Positions 1 through 7,059 of a DNA stretch of 7,629 bases are shown piece after piece (positions within the stretch are counted from its first letter, which is position 1; every line of letters begins with the position of its first letter). Origin of the DNA: Methylobacter sp. (GTDB taxonomy: Bacteria; Pseudomonadota; Gammaproteobacteria; Methylococcales; Methylomonadaceae); NCBI GenBank assembly GCA_028714995.1, contig JAQTLI010000123.1, forward strand, positions 1 through 7,629. Reading direction: 5' to 3'. Below the pieces are notes generated by a model that did no database searches, was not told where the DNA came from, and saw only the letters and a list, made by a program, of their open reading frames with translations. Made by a program: the position numbers and the translations under genes.

Positions 1-1863
1 GGCACCGGCAACCGGAGTCAAATAACCCAATCCTGCGAATACCATACCGATAAGACTCAGCAGCATACCGCCCACCGCGCTTTGCAGGGCAATTTTACGC
101 ATCCGTTCACCAATATGAAACAGCTCATCGACTTTTAACAGCGAACTATCCATGATCACTGCGTCCGCCGATTCGCCGGTAATGTCGCTATTTTGGCCAA
201 AGGCTATGCCAATAGTGGCGGCAGTCAGCGCTGGCGCGTCATTGATGCCATCACCCAGATACACCGTTTTTGCCGCTTTAGTTTCAGCGCGTACCAGCTC
301 CAGTTTCTGCTCAGGGCTTTGGCTAAAATAAACGTGTTCAATGCCGACCTGTTCGGCCAGGAAACATACTTCCGACTCCCTGTCGCCGGACACCAGCATC
401 ACCCGATCAAACAAGTGACTGGGCTTCAAGTGGTTGATAAATGATGAGCTATCGGTACGCACCTCATCCCGAAATTGCAGGGTCGCCGCGTAAGCATCAT
501 CAATCAGCACCACGCATTCCAGACCGCCGGTGATGAGCGGCAACACCCCGGCAACATCCGGGTGCTGCTCAACAAATCTTTTGCGGCTGGTGATCTGAAT
601 CCGTTTGCCCGCCACGTTGCCTTTAAGCCCCTCTCCCGGCAACTCGGTGATATTGGTGACGCTTAACAAGGCTAAATTAGACTTTTCTGCTGCTTTAATA
701 ATAGCCCGAGATAGCGGATGTTTGGAATAACGCTCCAGACTGGCAATTAAAGTTAACACATCCCGCTCAATATAGCCCTCGCCGGGAACCAACGCCGTCA
801 GCGAGGGACGGCCATAAGTCAACGTACCGGTTTTATCAAAAATCGCCGTACGGCAAGTGCCGATGGTTTCCAGTATGGCCGGATTCTTGATGATGATTTC
901 CCGCCGCGCCGCCAGCGAAATCGAGCTGATAATGGTGACGGGGATGCCGATCAGCAACGGGCAAGGCGTGGCGATCACCAGTACTGCCAGGAAACGCACC
1001 ACATCACCGCTCATCGCCCAGGCAGTCAGCGCAATAATGACGGCCAACGGCGTGTACAGTGCGCCCAGTTGATCGCCCAGTCGTCTGATGTTCGGCCGAT
1101 ACTGTTCGGATGACTGCATCACTTCCATGATCTTGGCATAGCGGGAATCTATGGCCAGCTTGTCCGCTCGAATGGTTAACACCGAATCACCGTTGATCGC
1201 GCCGGAAAGGACTTGAGATCCGCAGACTTTCGACATCATATACGGTTCACCGGTCAGATAGGATTCATCCATGGTACTGGAGCCTTCCAGCACCGTGCCG
1301 TCAACGGGGCAGATTTCATGCGGTAGTATCAACAAGGTATCGCCGATATGAACCTGCTCCGTGTTAATGTCGGTTAGCTCATCACCCGATTTTCTATGCG
1401 CGACTGACGGCATGCGCTTGGCCAGAGCCTCAAGCACTGACGAAGCTTTGCGTACCGCGTATAGTTCCAGTACCGCGCCGCCGGAAAGCATCAACACTAC
1501 CAGACTTCCCGCCAGATACTCATCCAGCAAAACCGCTGTCACTATGGATAGGCCTGCCAGCAAGTCGGCACCAAAATCGCCATGACATAATTTCACGATT
1601 AGCTGATAGACCAGCGGGATACCGCCCAGCGCCAATACGGCAATCAGTGGCAATTGAACCAGTTGAATGGAAAAAGCATATTGTCCCTGGTAAATTCCAG
1701 TCGCCGCCGAGGTTAAAGCCGCATTTAACGATAGCGTGTAGATGCCATGTCCCACATCGAGCGCATACCGCAATACCAGATATCCGCCGATGCCGAGCAA
1801 GCTCAAAGCAGCAATGATATTTTCGGACTTTGAGCCTGTGGTTACGGCTTTAGAAGCTGCCAT
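1..1863 (-). CDS. Heavy-metal translocating P1B-type ATPase (P1B-5-like, TPCP motif), C-terminus cut by window edge
   Basis: Inner-membrane pump that would export a transition metal using ATP. I translated 621 codons from the ATG at 1863 to the window edge without a stop; an in-frame TAA lies just upstream (1884-1882), so this is the earliest ATG. Hydrophobic segments lie near residues 15-35, 62-90 and 101-135. They are followed by the actuator loop with TGE (204-206), the membrane metal site Thr-Pro-Cys-Pro-Leu with Cys301, the phosphorylation motif DKTGT with Asp343, the P1B His-Pro motif in the nucleotide domain (His382) and GDGIND (Asp538, Asp542). A QSAVGGM segment falls in the following membrane helix. 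No CxxC-type metal-binding domain precedes the first helix. By family knowledge, TPC instead of CPC or SPC marks the P1B-5 group (Nia of Sinorhizobium, Ni/Fe). The substrate here is inferred. Probably some 50-100 residues or a C-terminal domain are missing. It starts 11 bp after the cytochrome b561 stop with no clear ribosome site, suggesting translational coupling. G+C is higher than in the other genes. Confidence 0.93.
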   Translation of the reverse strand, partial: MAASKAVTTGSKSENIIAALSLLGIGGYLVLRYALDVGHGIYTLSLNAALTSAATGIYQGQYAFSIQLVQLPLIAVLALGGIPLVYQLIVKLCHGDFGADLLAGLSIVTAVLLDEYLAGSLVVLMLSGGAVLELYAVRKASSVLEALAKRMPSVAHRKSGDELTDINTEQVHIGDTLLILPHEICPVDGTVLEGSSTMDESYLTGEPYMMSKVCGSQVLSGAINGDSVLTIRADKLAIDSRYAKIMEVMQSSEQYRPNIRRLGDQLGALYTPLAVIIALTAWAMSGDVVRFLAVLVIATPCPLLIGIPVTIISSISLAARREIIIKNPAILETIGTCRTAIFDKTGTLTYGRPSLTALVPGEGYIERDVLTLIASLERYSKHPLSRAIIKAAEKSNLALLSVTNITELPGEGLKGNVAGKRIQITSRKRFVEQHPDVAGVLPLITGGLECVVLIDDAYAATLQFRDEVRTDSSSFINHLKPSHLFDRVMLVSGDRESEVCFLAEQVGIEHVYFSQSPEQKLELVRAETKAAKTVYLGDGINDAPALTAATIGIAFGQNSDITGESADAVIMDSSLLKVDELFHIGERMRKIALQSAVGGMLLSLIGMVFAGLGYLTPVAGA

Positions 1864-1874
1864 GGCGGACTGAT

Positions 1875-2453
1875 TTATTTTTTATCGTCGGCGTTATCAT
1901 CCGCTTTTTTATACCCATGCACCATTGATCTTGCCAGGTTTTCACGGTGTATATAGCTTTCAACCGCTACACCGATGACATGCACGACAACCAGCAACAA
2001 CGTAAAGTTGGCGAAAAACTCATGCACTTCTTCCCAAAGCTCTTTTTGGCTAGATCCTATAGAAGCTAAAGGCCCAGCCGCCTGATCTGCGCCGTAAACA
2101 GCAAACCCGGTGATCACGGTCATTAATAAACTAACCAGTAATAGCACAATCATGGCTGCACCCGCCGGGTTATGGCCAATGTAGCGCTTGGTTTTTAATG
2201 CGACAAGATCTTTAACATAGGCTAGTGACTGGGCAGGACTGCATAAAAAACTGGAGAACCGGGCATATTCATTGCCGACAAATCCCCAGATCAATCTGAA
2301 GACCAGCAATCCGGTTACCAAATAACCCGCCCAAACATGAACCGTTAATAAGTCATCTTCAGTCAGGTAAGCGATAAAGAATCCGGCAACCAGCAGCCAG
2401 TGGAAAATTCTAAGCGGGAGATCCCATACTTTAACCAGCTCTTGCGTATTCAT
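1875..2453 (-). CDS. Cytochrome b561-type (cytochrome b/b6 domain) membrane protein
   Basis: Predicted four-helix inner-membrane b-type cytochrome of 192 residues that passes electrons between the quinone pool and a partner. The family signature is plain: a Trp-Asp-Leu-Pro-Leu-Arg stretch leads into His18 in helix 1, His39 and the following HVWAGY segment start helix 2, Arg53-Leu-Ile-Trp-Gly closes it, helix 3 spans about 98-118, and helix 4 spans about 146-166 with His158. His144 lies just before helix 4. His18, His39, His144 and His158 are candidate heme ligands. The tail is Lys/Asp-rich and cytoplasmic by expectation. The length is normal for the COG3658/HupC-like group. The start is supported by an AGGAGA ribosome site. 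It lies 11 bp upstream of the P-type ATPase, so the two probably form one transcript. No cytochrome c partner is visible in the window. The electron donor and acceptor cannot be told from sequence. Confidence 0.9.
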   Translation of the reverse strand: MNTQELVKVWDLPLRIFHWLLVAGFFIAYLTEDDLLTVHVWAGYLVTGLLVFRLIWGFVGNEYARFSSFLCSPAQSLAYVKDLVALKTKRYIGHNPAGAAMIVLLLVSLLMTVITGFAVYGADQAAGPLASIGSSQKELWEEVHEFFANFTLLLVVVHVIGVAVESYIHRENLARSMVHGYKKADDNADDKK

Positions 2454-2458
2454 TTTTG

Positions 2459-2464
2459 TCTCCT
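2459..2464 (-). promoter_or_regulatory. Ribosome binding site of the cytochrome b561 gene
   Basis: AGGAGA on the minus strand, five bases before the ATG at 2453. It is the best Shine-Dalgarno match in the window and fixes the start of the cytochrome gene, in contrast to the weak sites of the downstream ATPase and of hemH. Confidence 0.75.
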
Positions 2465-2509
2465 ATTTTTGTGTATTGACAGACTATGATTAAAACTTAA
2501 GTGGAACGC

Positions 2510-2539
2510 CGTGCTATTTGAAGACAGACAAACAGCACG
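2510..2539 (-). other. Intergenic stem-loop between lytic transglycosylase and cytochrome b561 genes
   Basis: On the minus strand CGTGCTGTTTG (2539-2529) pairs with CAAATAGCACG (2520-2510) around an 8-base loop, giving an 11-bp stem with one G-U wobble. It begins 72 bases after the transglycosylase stop and ends 57 bases before the cytochrome start. No T-run follows directly (a short TTTT occurs about 14 bases later), so it is not a textbook intrinsic terminator. It could end or protect the upstream transcript, or sit in the leader of the cytochrome-ATPase unit. No convincing promoter could be assigned in this 157-bp gap. Confidence 0.45.
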
Positions 2540-2610
2540 AAGCTTAAAGAGTATGTACGAAATAGAGAAAAATGTCTGGACTTAGTGCTGACTTTGGGTA
2601 AAACGGCCTT

Positions 2611-3189
2611 TTAGGAATTTCTATTGTATAAGGCTAACACCGTTTTGACGTAATTTTGTGTCTCAGGGTACGGTGGAATGGAGTTGTGATATCTTATCAC
2701 TGCATTTTCGCCGGCATTATAGGCTGCGACAGCAAGGTGCAACTTTGAATCAAACATTCTGAGCAAATCTTTCAGATAGCGGGTTCCCCCGTTAACATTC
2801 TGAATGGGATCATTTCTATCAGTAACGCCATAGCGTTTTGCCGTATCAGGCATTAGCTGCATTAAACCTACTGCGCCTGCAGAAGACTTTGCGCTTGAGT
2901 CGTATGCCGATTCCGCCTGAATAACGGCATGTACCAATTTGGCATCAACCTGATGTCTGGCGGCTGTCTCAGCAATGAGATCCGCAAATCTTTTTTTGTT
3001 GACGCCCACAAAAGGCAATGCTTTCGCATAGTTCACTGGTCTTGATCTGATTATGCGTTTATACAGGTCATTCTTGGGTGTGTCGGTGTAATAAGTACGA
3101 CCATCCATATCAACAAATTTATAGATATCAGCCAGGACTTTATTAGGGATGAGTAAGGTTAATATTAAAATAATTGTCATTCTCATCAT
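2611..3189 (-). CDS. Secreted lytic transglycosylase, DUF4124 + SLT domains
   Basis: Periplasmic enzyme of 192 residues expected to cleave the MurNAc-GlcNAc bond of peptidoglycan, forming 1,6-anhydromuramic acid. Residues 1-20 form a signal peptide ending in Val-Leu-Ala before Asp21. There is no Cys at the cleavage point, so it is not a lipoprotein. Residues 21-38 (IYKFVDMDGRTYYTDTP) match the DUF4124 pattern common in gammaproteobacterial secreted proteins. The SLT (goose-lysozyme-like) domain spans about 66-185, with catalytic Glu93 in AESAYD, GLMQLMP (108-114) and AYNAGE (156-161), all intact. The length fits small family-1 enzymes lacking the Slt70 superhelix. Translation may start at Met1, Met2 or Met4; Met1 has AGG eight bases upstream. 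The gene starts 12 bp after the purT stop, so it is probably the last gene of the MutS-like/purT transcript, although no functional link to purine synthesis is evident. Confidence 0.92.
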   Translation of the reverse strand: MMRMTIILILTLLIPNKVLADIYKFVDMDGRTYYTDTPKNDLYKRIIRSRPVNYAKALPFVGVNKKRFADLIAETAARHQVDAKLVHAVIQAESAYDSSAKSSAGAVGLMQLMPDTAKRYGVTDRNDPIQNVNGGTRYLKDLLRMFDSKLHLAVAAYNAGENAVIRYHNSIPPYPETQNYVKTVLALYNRNS

Positions 3190-3201
3190 TATTGCTACCT
3201 A

Positions 3202-4404
3202 CTATGATGTGGGTTTAATAACTACCAGGTTTGCGGCTTTAACCGCTCTATTTCTAGCTTCTTCAACAGTTTCGGCGGTGGCTAAAGCAACACCCATGCG
3301 CCTGTTTATAAATGCCTCGGGCTTGGCAAACAGCCTGATTTCGCTTGTCGGCACGGCGAGCGCCTTATCCAGCCCTTCATAAACAACGCCTTGAGCATCC
3401 AGACCACCTAATATAACAGCGCTTGCACCCGTTCTTTGCAGGCTGGCGTCAACTGGCAAGCCTAAAATGGCTCTGGCATGCAATTCGAATTCATTTTGCT
3501 GCTGAGTGACCATAGTAACCATGCCGGTGTCATGCGGCCTGGGACTTACTTCACTAAACCAGACATTGTCGCCCTTGATAAACAACTCAACGCCAAACAA
3601 ACCGAGTCCGCCGATTTCATTGGTGATCTTAAAAGCGATTTCCTGGGCTGATTTTATGGCTGTCGGGCTCATGGCTTGCGGTTGCCAGCTCTCGCGGTAA
3701 TCGCCACTTTCCTGCACATGCCCTATGGGTTCGCAAAAACTAGTCTCGACTTCGCCGTTTTCGGTCAATGCCCGCACGGTCAATAAGGTGACTTCAAAAT
3801 CAAACTCTATTTTTGCTTCAACAATCACCTTGCCGGTATCAACCCGGCCGCTGGATTTAGCGTAATCCCAAGCTTGTTTAAGCTGATCGGCGCTTTTGAC
3901 CATGGACTGGCCTTTGCCCGATGATGACATAGTCGGCTTGATAAAGCACGGATAACCGATACCGGCCTCAACGGCAGCTTGCAGCTCTTCAAATGATTGT
4001 GCAAACGCATAGTTCGAGGTTGGAATTTTAAGCTGCTCTGCGGCAAGGGTCCTGATGCCTTCCCTGTTCATTGTCAATTGAATAGCCCTGGCATTGGGCA
4101 CCACGGTATACGATCCTTCCGCTTCAATTTCAATCAGCGCCTGGGTTGCAATCGCTTCAATTTCCGGGATGATAAAATCAGGCTGCTCAAGTGCGATCAG
4201 TTTTTTGACCGCTTCGGTATCGGTCATATCAATCACATGACTGCGATGCGCAACATGTTGCGCCGGTGCATTCGGATAACGGTCTACGGCAATTACTTCC
4301 ACGCCGTAACGTTGCAGCGAAATAGCCAATTCCTTGCCCAGTTCGCCACTGCCAAGCAGCAAGGCTTTGGTTGCACTGTTAGTTAATGCTGTTCCTATTT
4401 TCAT
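3202..4404 (-). CDS. purT: Formate-dependent phosphoribosylglycinamide formyltransferase (GAR transformylase 2)
   Basis: Cytoplasmic ATP-grasp enzyme of de novo purine synthesis. It activates free formate with ATP as formyl phosphate and transfers the formyl group to GAR, giving FGAR, without formyl-tetrahydrofolate. It is 400 residues, against about 392 in E. coli. Visible hallmarks are LLGSGELGKE (16-25) and PEIEAIA (80-86) in the GAR-binding N-terminal domain, the flexible ATP loop SSSGKGQS (160-167), GDYRESWQPQ (234-243), Mg ligands Glu273 (GVELF) and Glu285 (FSEVSPRPHDTGM), Asp292, and Arg368-Arg369 near the C-terminus. All agree with the E. coli protein. The start codon overlaps the stop of the MutS-like gene as ATGA, indicating translational coupling; only a weak GGA precedes it. 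No purN is visible here, so whether PurT is the sole enzyme for this step is unknown. The pathway position links it to formate, which FolE, encoded nearby, also releases. Confidence 0.97.
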   Translation of the reverse strand: MKIGTALTNSATKALLLGSGELGKELAISLQRYGVEVIAVDRYPNAPAQHVAHRSHVIDMTDTEAVKKLIALEQPDFIIPEIEAIATQALIEIEAEGSYTVVPNARAIQLTMNREGIRTLAAEQLKIPTSNYAFAQSFEELQAAVEAGIGYPCFIKPTMSSSGKGQSMVKSADQLKQAWDYAKSSGRVDTGKVIVEAKIEFDFEVTLLTVRALTENGEVETSFCEPIGHVQESGDYRESWQPQAMSPTAIKSAQEIAFKITNEIGGLGLFGVELFIKGDNVWFSEVSPRPHDTGMVTMVTQQQNEFELHARAILGLPVDASLQRTGASAVILGGLDAQGVVYEGLDKALAVPTSEIRLFAKPEAFINRRMGVALATAETVEEARNRAVKAANLVVIKPTS

Positions 4405-5996
4405 TGTGTATCCGACAGATAATGATCTATATCTTCTTTTGAAAAACCGATTTTTTTAGCCACGCGATCCGCATGACTAACCCGGGAAATACCCTCAATT
4501 AACTTATAGGTGGGTGCGTCATTGGCAAATTCCACCTGCCTTGGCAAGCCTATGCCCTGAGCAACAAAATTATCGACCAGCTGATGATTATGGGTGATCA
4601 GAATTGTACTATTACCTTTTCGATAAAATCCATTGAGAACGTTTGAAGAAGACTCCATTTTTTCTTCAATCGTCGTGCCTTCCGATAATTCATCAAGCAC
4701 CACCAGGCTTTTAGCCGTTGATGCCAAAAATATATCCCGGGTCCTTTTTAATTCGGTACCGAAACGGCCTTCCCCGTCATCCAGATGGCTGATTTCAGGA
4801 GCCTGATAAAAAATCTTGTCCGCGACAGTAAGTGTTGCTGATTTGGCCGGAACATAACAACCTATTTGTGCCAGCAGTTGAATCTGGGTAATTGTTTTGC
4901 AAAAGGCAGTCTTGCCGCCGCTATTGGGACCTGTTATCAAAACCAGTTTGTCATCTTCCAAAACAAAATCGTTGCCCACATAGTTTTTGTTATGCTTGCC
5001 TAAAACAGGGTTTCTGGCATCAGTCAGATTGATCCGGTGATGCGGCGCATCAACCAGCTCCGGCAACACCATTTTCCCGCCAAATGTGTCTGCAAATTTC
5101 ATGGACGACAGCAATTCGTCCAGCTGCCCCAAGGCATCCAATGTTTCGGCAACTGCCTTGGACTTTTTGAATTCATTTCTTAACGGGATAATACAGCTGT
5201 CACGATCAAAACCGCCGATTATAGGGAAGTAAATCAGCAACAAAGGCACAAAGAAAATGGACGCAGTCGGGATTGCCTCAACTGAAACCTTGAACATGGC
5301 TGTTGGAAAAAAATGCGCAAGCGCCCAGATTATCCCGAAAAACAAGGTAATCAGCAGTGGCTTGAATATCCGGGGTTTAAAAATAATCGCAGGTGAAAAC
5401 CCCTCAGACCTTTCCTCCTTGCATTGAATACCGTTTTCAGTGATATAGACAGGACCTTGCATCAAAGAATAGGGACGGGTACCCGCAAACGCTTTGATTT
5501 TTTCAAAGATGCCTTTTAGATAGCTGCTTTGTGGGGATTCAGAAGCCTGAATCTGCTCAACCAGCTCAAGTATAAAACGAACCCCTCTTTTATATTGCAG
5601 ATAGCCAAAACCCTCGATTTCATGTTCATCCCTGGCTGTCCCGAATGACCCCAGGAATTCGCCAAACAACAATAAATAAAAGCTTTTCTCACTTTCTGCG
5701 GCGTTTTGCACGATGCGCTCGATAATTGCCTTTAACGCCGGTTTTCTGCGCAGCTCCTCGACGGCTTCCTGCTTTGCCTTGATTTCAGCAAGTGCATCCA
5801 TAGGCTGTGTTAAAGCGCGGAATAACACCGCTTGACCAACAATTGTAGATGCATAATTTATTGCCTCAAAAACCTCGTCAACTTCAATGGTCTTAAAGGC
5901 GCTTTCATCTATGACACCTGCACCTGTTTCCAACGGCTTGCTGGATTTAACATCAGGCCAGGCATTCTGCCAGCTTTGTAGTATCGTTTCTTTCAT
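4401..5996 (-). CDS. MutS-family ATPase with two predicted transmembrane segments (MutS-related, function unknown)
   Basis: A 531-residue protein with a C-terminal MutS ATPase domain. Walker A is GPNSGGKT (356-363, Lys362), Walker B is LVVLDE (431-436, Asp435-Glu436) followed by SEGTT, and the switch His469 lies in ITHNHQ. The segment usually reading STF..E in MutS is GRFGTEL (410-416) here, so it is divergent. Residues about 40-100 resemble the start of the MutS lever/core region. There is no mismatch-recognition domain I with its Phe-X-Glu, and no C-terminal Smr domain, so it is neither MutS1 nor typical MutS2. Two hydrophobic stretches (214-230 and 244-262) interrupt the middle and predict a membrane hairpin, which is odd for a DNA repair ATPase. 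It is preceded by AAGGG and ends in the ATGA overlap with purT. Annotation as a mismatch repair protein would overstate the evidence: the ATPase family is sure, the role is not. Confidence 0.88.
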   Translation of the reverse strand: MKETILQSWQNAWPDVKSSKPLETGAGVIDESAFKTIEVDEVFEAINYASTIVGQAVLFRALTQPMDALAEIKAKQEAVEELRRKPALKAIIERIVQNAAESEKSFYLLLFGEFLGSFGTARDEHEIEGFGYLQYKRGVRFILELVEQIQASESPQSSYLKGIFEKIKAFAGTRPYSLMQGPVYITENGIQCKEERSEGFSPAIIFKPRIFKPLLITLFFGIIWALAHFFPTAMFKVSVEAIPTASIFFVPLLLIYFPIIGGFDRDSCIIPLRNEFKKSKAVAETLDALGQLDELLSSMKFADTFGGKMVLPELVDAPHHRINLTDARNPVLGKHNKNYVGNDFVLEDDKLVLITGPNSGGKTAFCKTITQIQLLAQIGCYVPAKSATLTVADKIFYQAPEISHLDDGEGRFGTELKRTRDIFLASTAKSLVVLDELSEGTTIEEKMESSSNVLNGFYRKGNSTILITHNHQLVDNFVAQGIGLPRQVEFANDAPTYKLIEGISRVSHADRVAKKIGFSKEDIDHYLSDTQ

Positions 5997-6004
5997 CGCT
6001 TTAG

Positions 6005-6009
6005 CCCTT
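6005..6009 (-). promoter_or_regulatory. Ribosome binding site of the MutS-like gene
   Basis: AAGGG on the minus strand, eight bases before the ATG at 5996. It supports that start over internal methionines. Confidence 0.55.
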
Positions 6010-6030
6010 TATTATCGAGGACATCATTGT

Positions 6031-6059
6031 GCAGATCGGGTTAGCGTAACCCAATCTGC
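6031..6059 (-). terminator. Strong stem-loop after hemH (terminator-like or mRNA-processing hairpin, no U-tract)
   Basis: On the minus strand GCAGATTGGGTTA (6059-6047) pairs with TAACCCGATCTGC (6043-6031) around the loop CGC. This is a 13-bp stem with one U-G wobble, beginning four bases after the hemH stop. The following bases are ACAATGATG, so the U-tract of an intrinsic terminator is missing. It may be a 3'-end stabilising hairpin, a partial terminator between folE-hemH and the MutS-like/purT genes, or a repeat-type extragenic element. The hairpin itself is certain as sequence; its role is inferred. Confidence 0.5.
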
Positions 6060-6063
6060 GGCC

Positions 6064-7050
6064 TTAAAGTTTTTGTTCCAACAGATTAACTATAGCACTA
6101 ACATGAGATTCTGAATCATTCAGCGCCGCTATATAGCGATAGGCTGTACCGCCTGACTTCATAAAAATGGATTTATTCTCCATCGCTATTTCTTCCAACG
6201 TTTCCAGGCAATCCACCGCAAAACCTGGGCAAACGACATCAACCGTTTTAATACCTTGTCCAGGAAGACTTTTCAAGGTGTCTACACAATAGGGTTTTAG
6301 CCATTGCGCCTTACCAAAACGTGATTGGAACACAATCAGCCATTGTTTTTCATTGAGCCTCAACTTTTCAGCGATCAAGGCCGCCGACTTATGGCACTGA
6401 TGAAAATAAGGATCACCCCATTTAGTAAGCTGCTCAGGCAAACCGTGAAAAGACATTAACAACAATTCATTTTTACCATGCTCGCGCCAGGTTTGCTCAA
6501 TTGAATCGGCAACCGCAGCGATATAACAACTATCCTGATGATAATCGCTGATAAATTGAATACCGGGGAGATGTCGCCACTTATTGAGTTCTTTGATGAC
6601 ATCATCATAGATTGATGCCGTCGTTGTAGAAGAGTATTGAGGATACAAAGGCAAAACAATTAAATTTTCAATTCCCGCCTTTTTGAAAATCCTTAATTGC
6701 TTTGCTATGGAGGGTTCGCCATAACGCATTACAAAATTAACGGTAACGCCTTTGGCACTCAGTTTCTCAGCAACTTGCTCGGCTAATTGCATGGTCCAGA
6801 AAGCCAAAGGAGAGCCGTTTTCATCCCATATTTTGCGATAGGCTTTGGCTGATTTATGGGGACGGAAAGGCAACACGAAAAAGTGCAATATCACCCACCA
6901 CACTGGTCGCGGCAGGTTGACAACGCGAGGGTCCCAAAGAAATTCTTTAAGAAAACGCCTGACTGCTGAGGTTGTTGGTGCGATAGGCGAACCCAGATTC
7001 GCCAATAGCACACCCGTTTTTTTTTCAACAACAGCGTCATGTGTTGACAT
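6064..7050 (-). CDS. hemH: Ferrochelatase (protoporphyrin ferrochelatase)
   Basis: Inserts Fe(II) into protoporphyrin IX in the last step of protoheme synthesis, as a soluble or membrane-associated cytoplasmic enzyme. It is 328 residues, a normal length for proteobacteria. Hallmarks are GVLLANLGSP (13-22), the KEFLWDPRVV lip segment (35-44), RYGEPSI (109-115), LPLYPQYSSTTT (133-144), the catalytic His202 in MSFHGLP, FQSRFGKAQWLKPY (241-254), and CPGFAVDCLETLEEI (274-288) with the conserved acidic residues Glu283, Glu286 and Glu287. The C-terminus has no extra cysteine cluster, so no Fe-S centre is indicated. It starts 9 bp after the folE stop with no recognisable Shine-Dalgarno, so translation probably depends on coupling to folE. 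The MutS-like gene follows after a stem-loop. Heme would supply cytochromes, including the b561 protein encoded further on. Confidence 0.96.
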   Translation of the reverse strand: MSTHDAVVEKKTGVLLANLGSPIAPTTSAVRRFLKEFLWDPRVVNLPRPVWWVILHFFVLPFRPHKSAKAYRKIWDENGSPLAFWTMQLAEQVAEKLSAKGVTVNFVMRYGEPSIAKQLRIFKKAGIENLIVLPLYPQYSSTTTASIYDDVIKELNKWRHLPGIQFISDYHQDSCYIAAVADSIEQTWREHGKNELLLMSFHGLPEQLTKWGDPYFHQCHKSAALIAEKLRLNEKQWLIVFQSRFGKAQWLKPYCVDTLKSLPGQGIKTVDVVCPGFAVDCLETLEEIAMENKSIFMKSGGTAYRYIAALNDSESHVSAIVNLLEQKL

Positions 7051-7059
7051 GCGAGGCTA

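Noticed and set aside
193..1585. Several plus-strand open frames (193-444, 475-666, 857-1072, 1361-1585)
   Set aside because: They lie entirely antisense to the P-type ATPase, whose motifs are intact across the same bases. They show no family motifs of their own.
2476..2481. Perfect TTGACA on the plus strand
   Set aside because: No -10 element at a suitable distance and no plus-strand gene follows, so it is taken as chance.
3149..3382. Plus-strand open frame with a hydrophobic N-terminus
   Set aside because: It is antisense to the end of purT and the start of the transglycosylase. Its hydrophobic look comes from the complement of the signal peptide region.
3825..4046. Minus-strand 73-codon frame inside purT
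   Set aside because: Alternative reading frame of purT with no independent support.
3997..4386. 129-codon plus-strand frame
   Set aside because: It is antisense to the well-conserved N-terminal part of purT. No recognisable domain and no ribosome site.
6011..6016. GATAAT on the minus strand as a -10 element for the MutS-like gene
   Set aside because: No matching -35 lies 16-18 bases upstream, and the implied start site would overlap the ribosome site.
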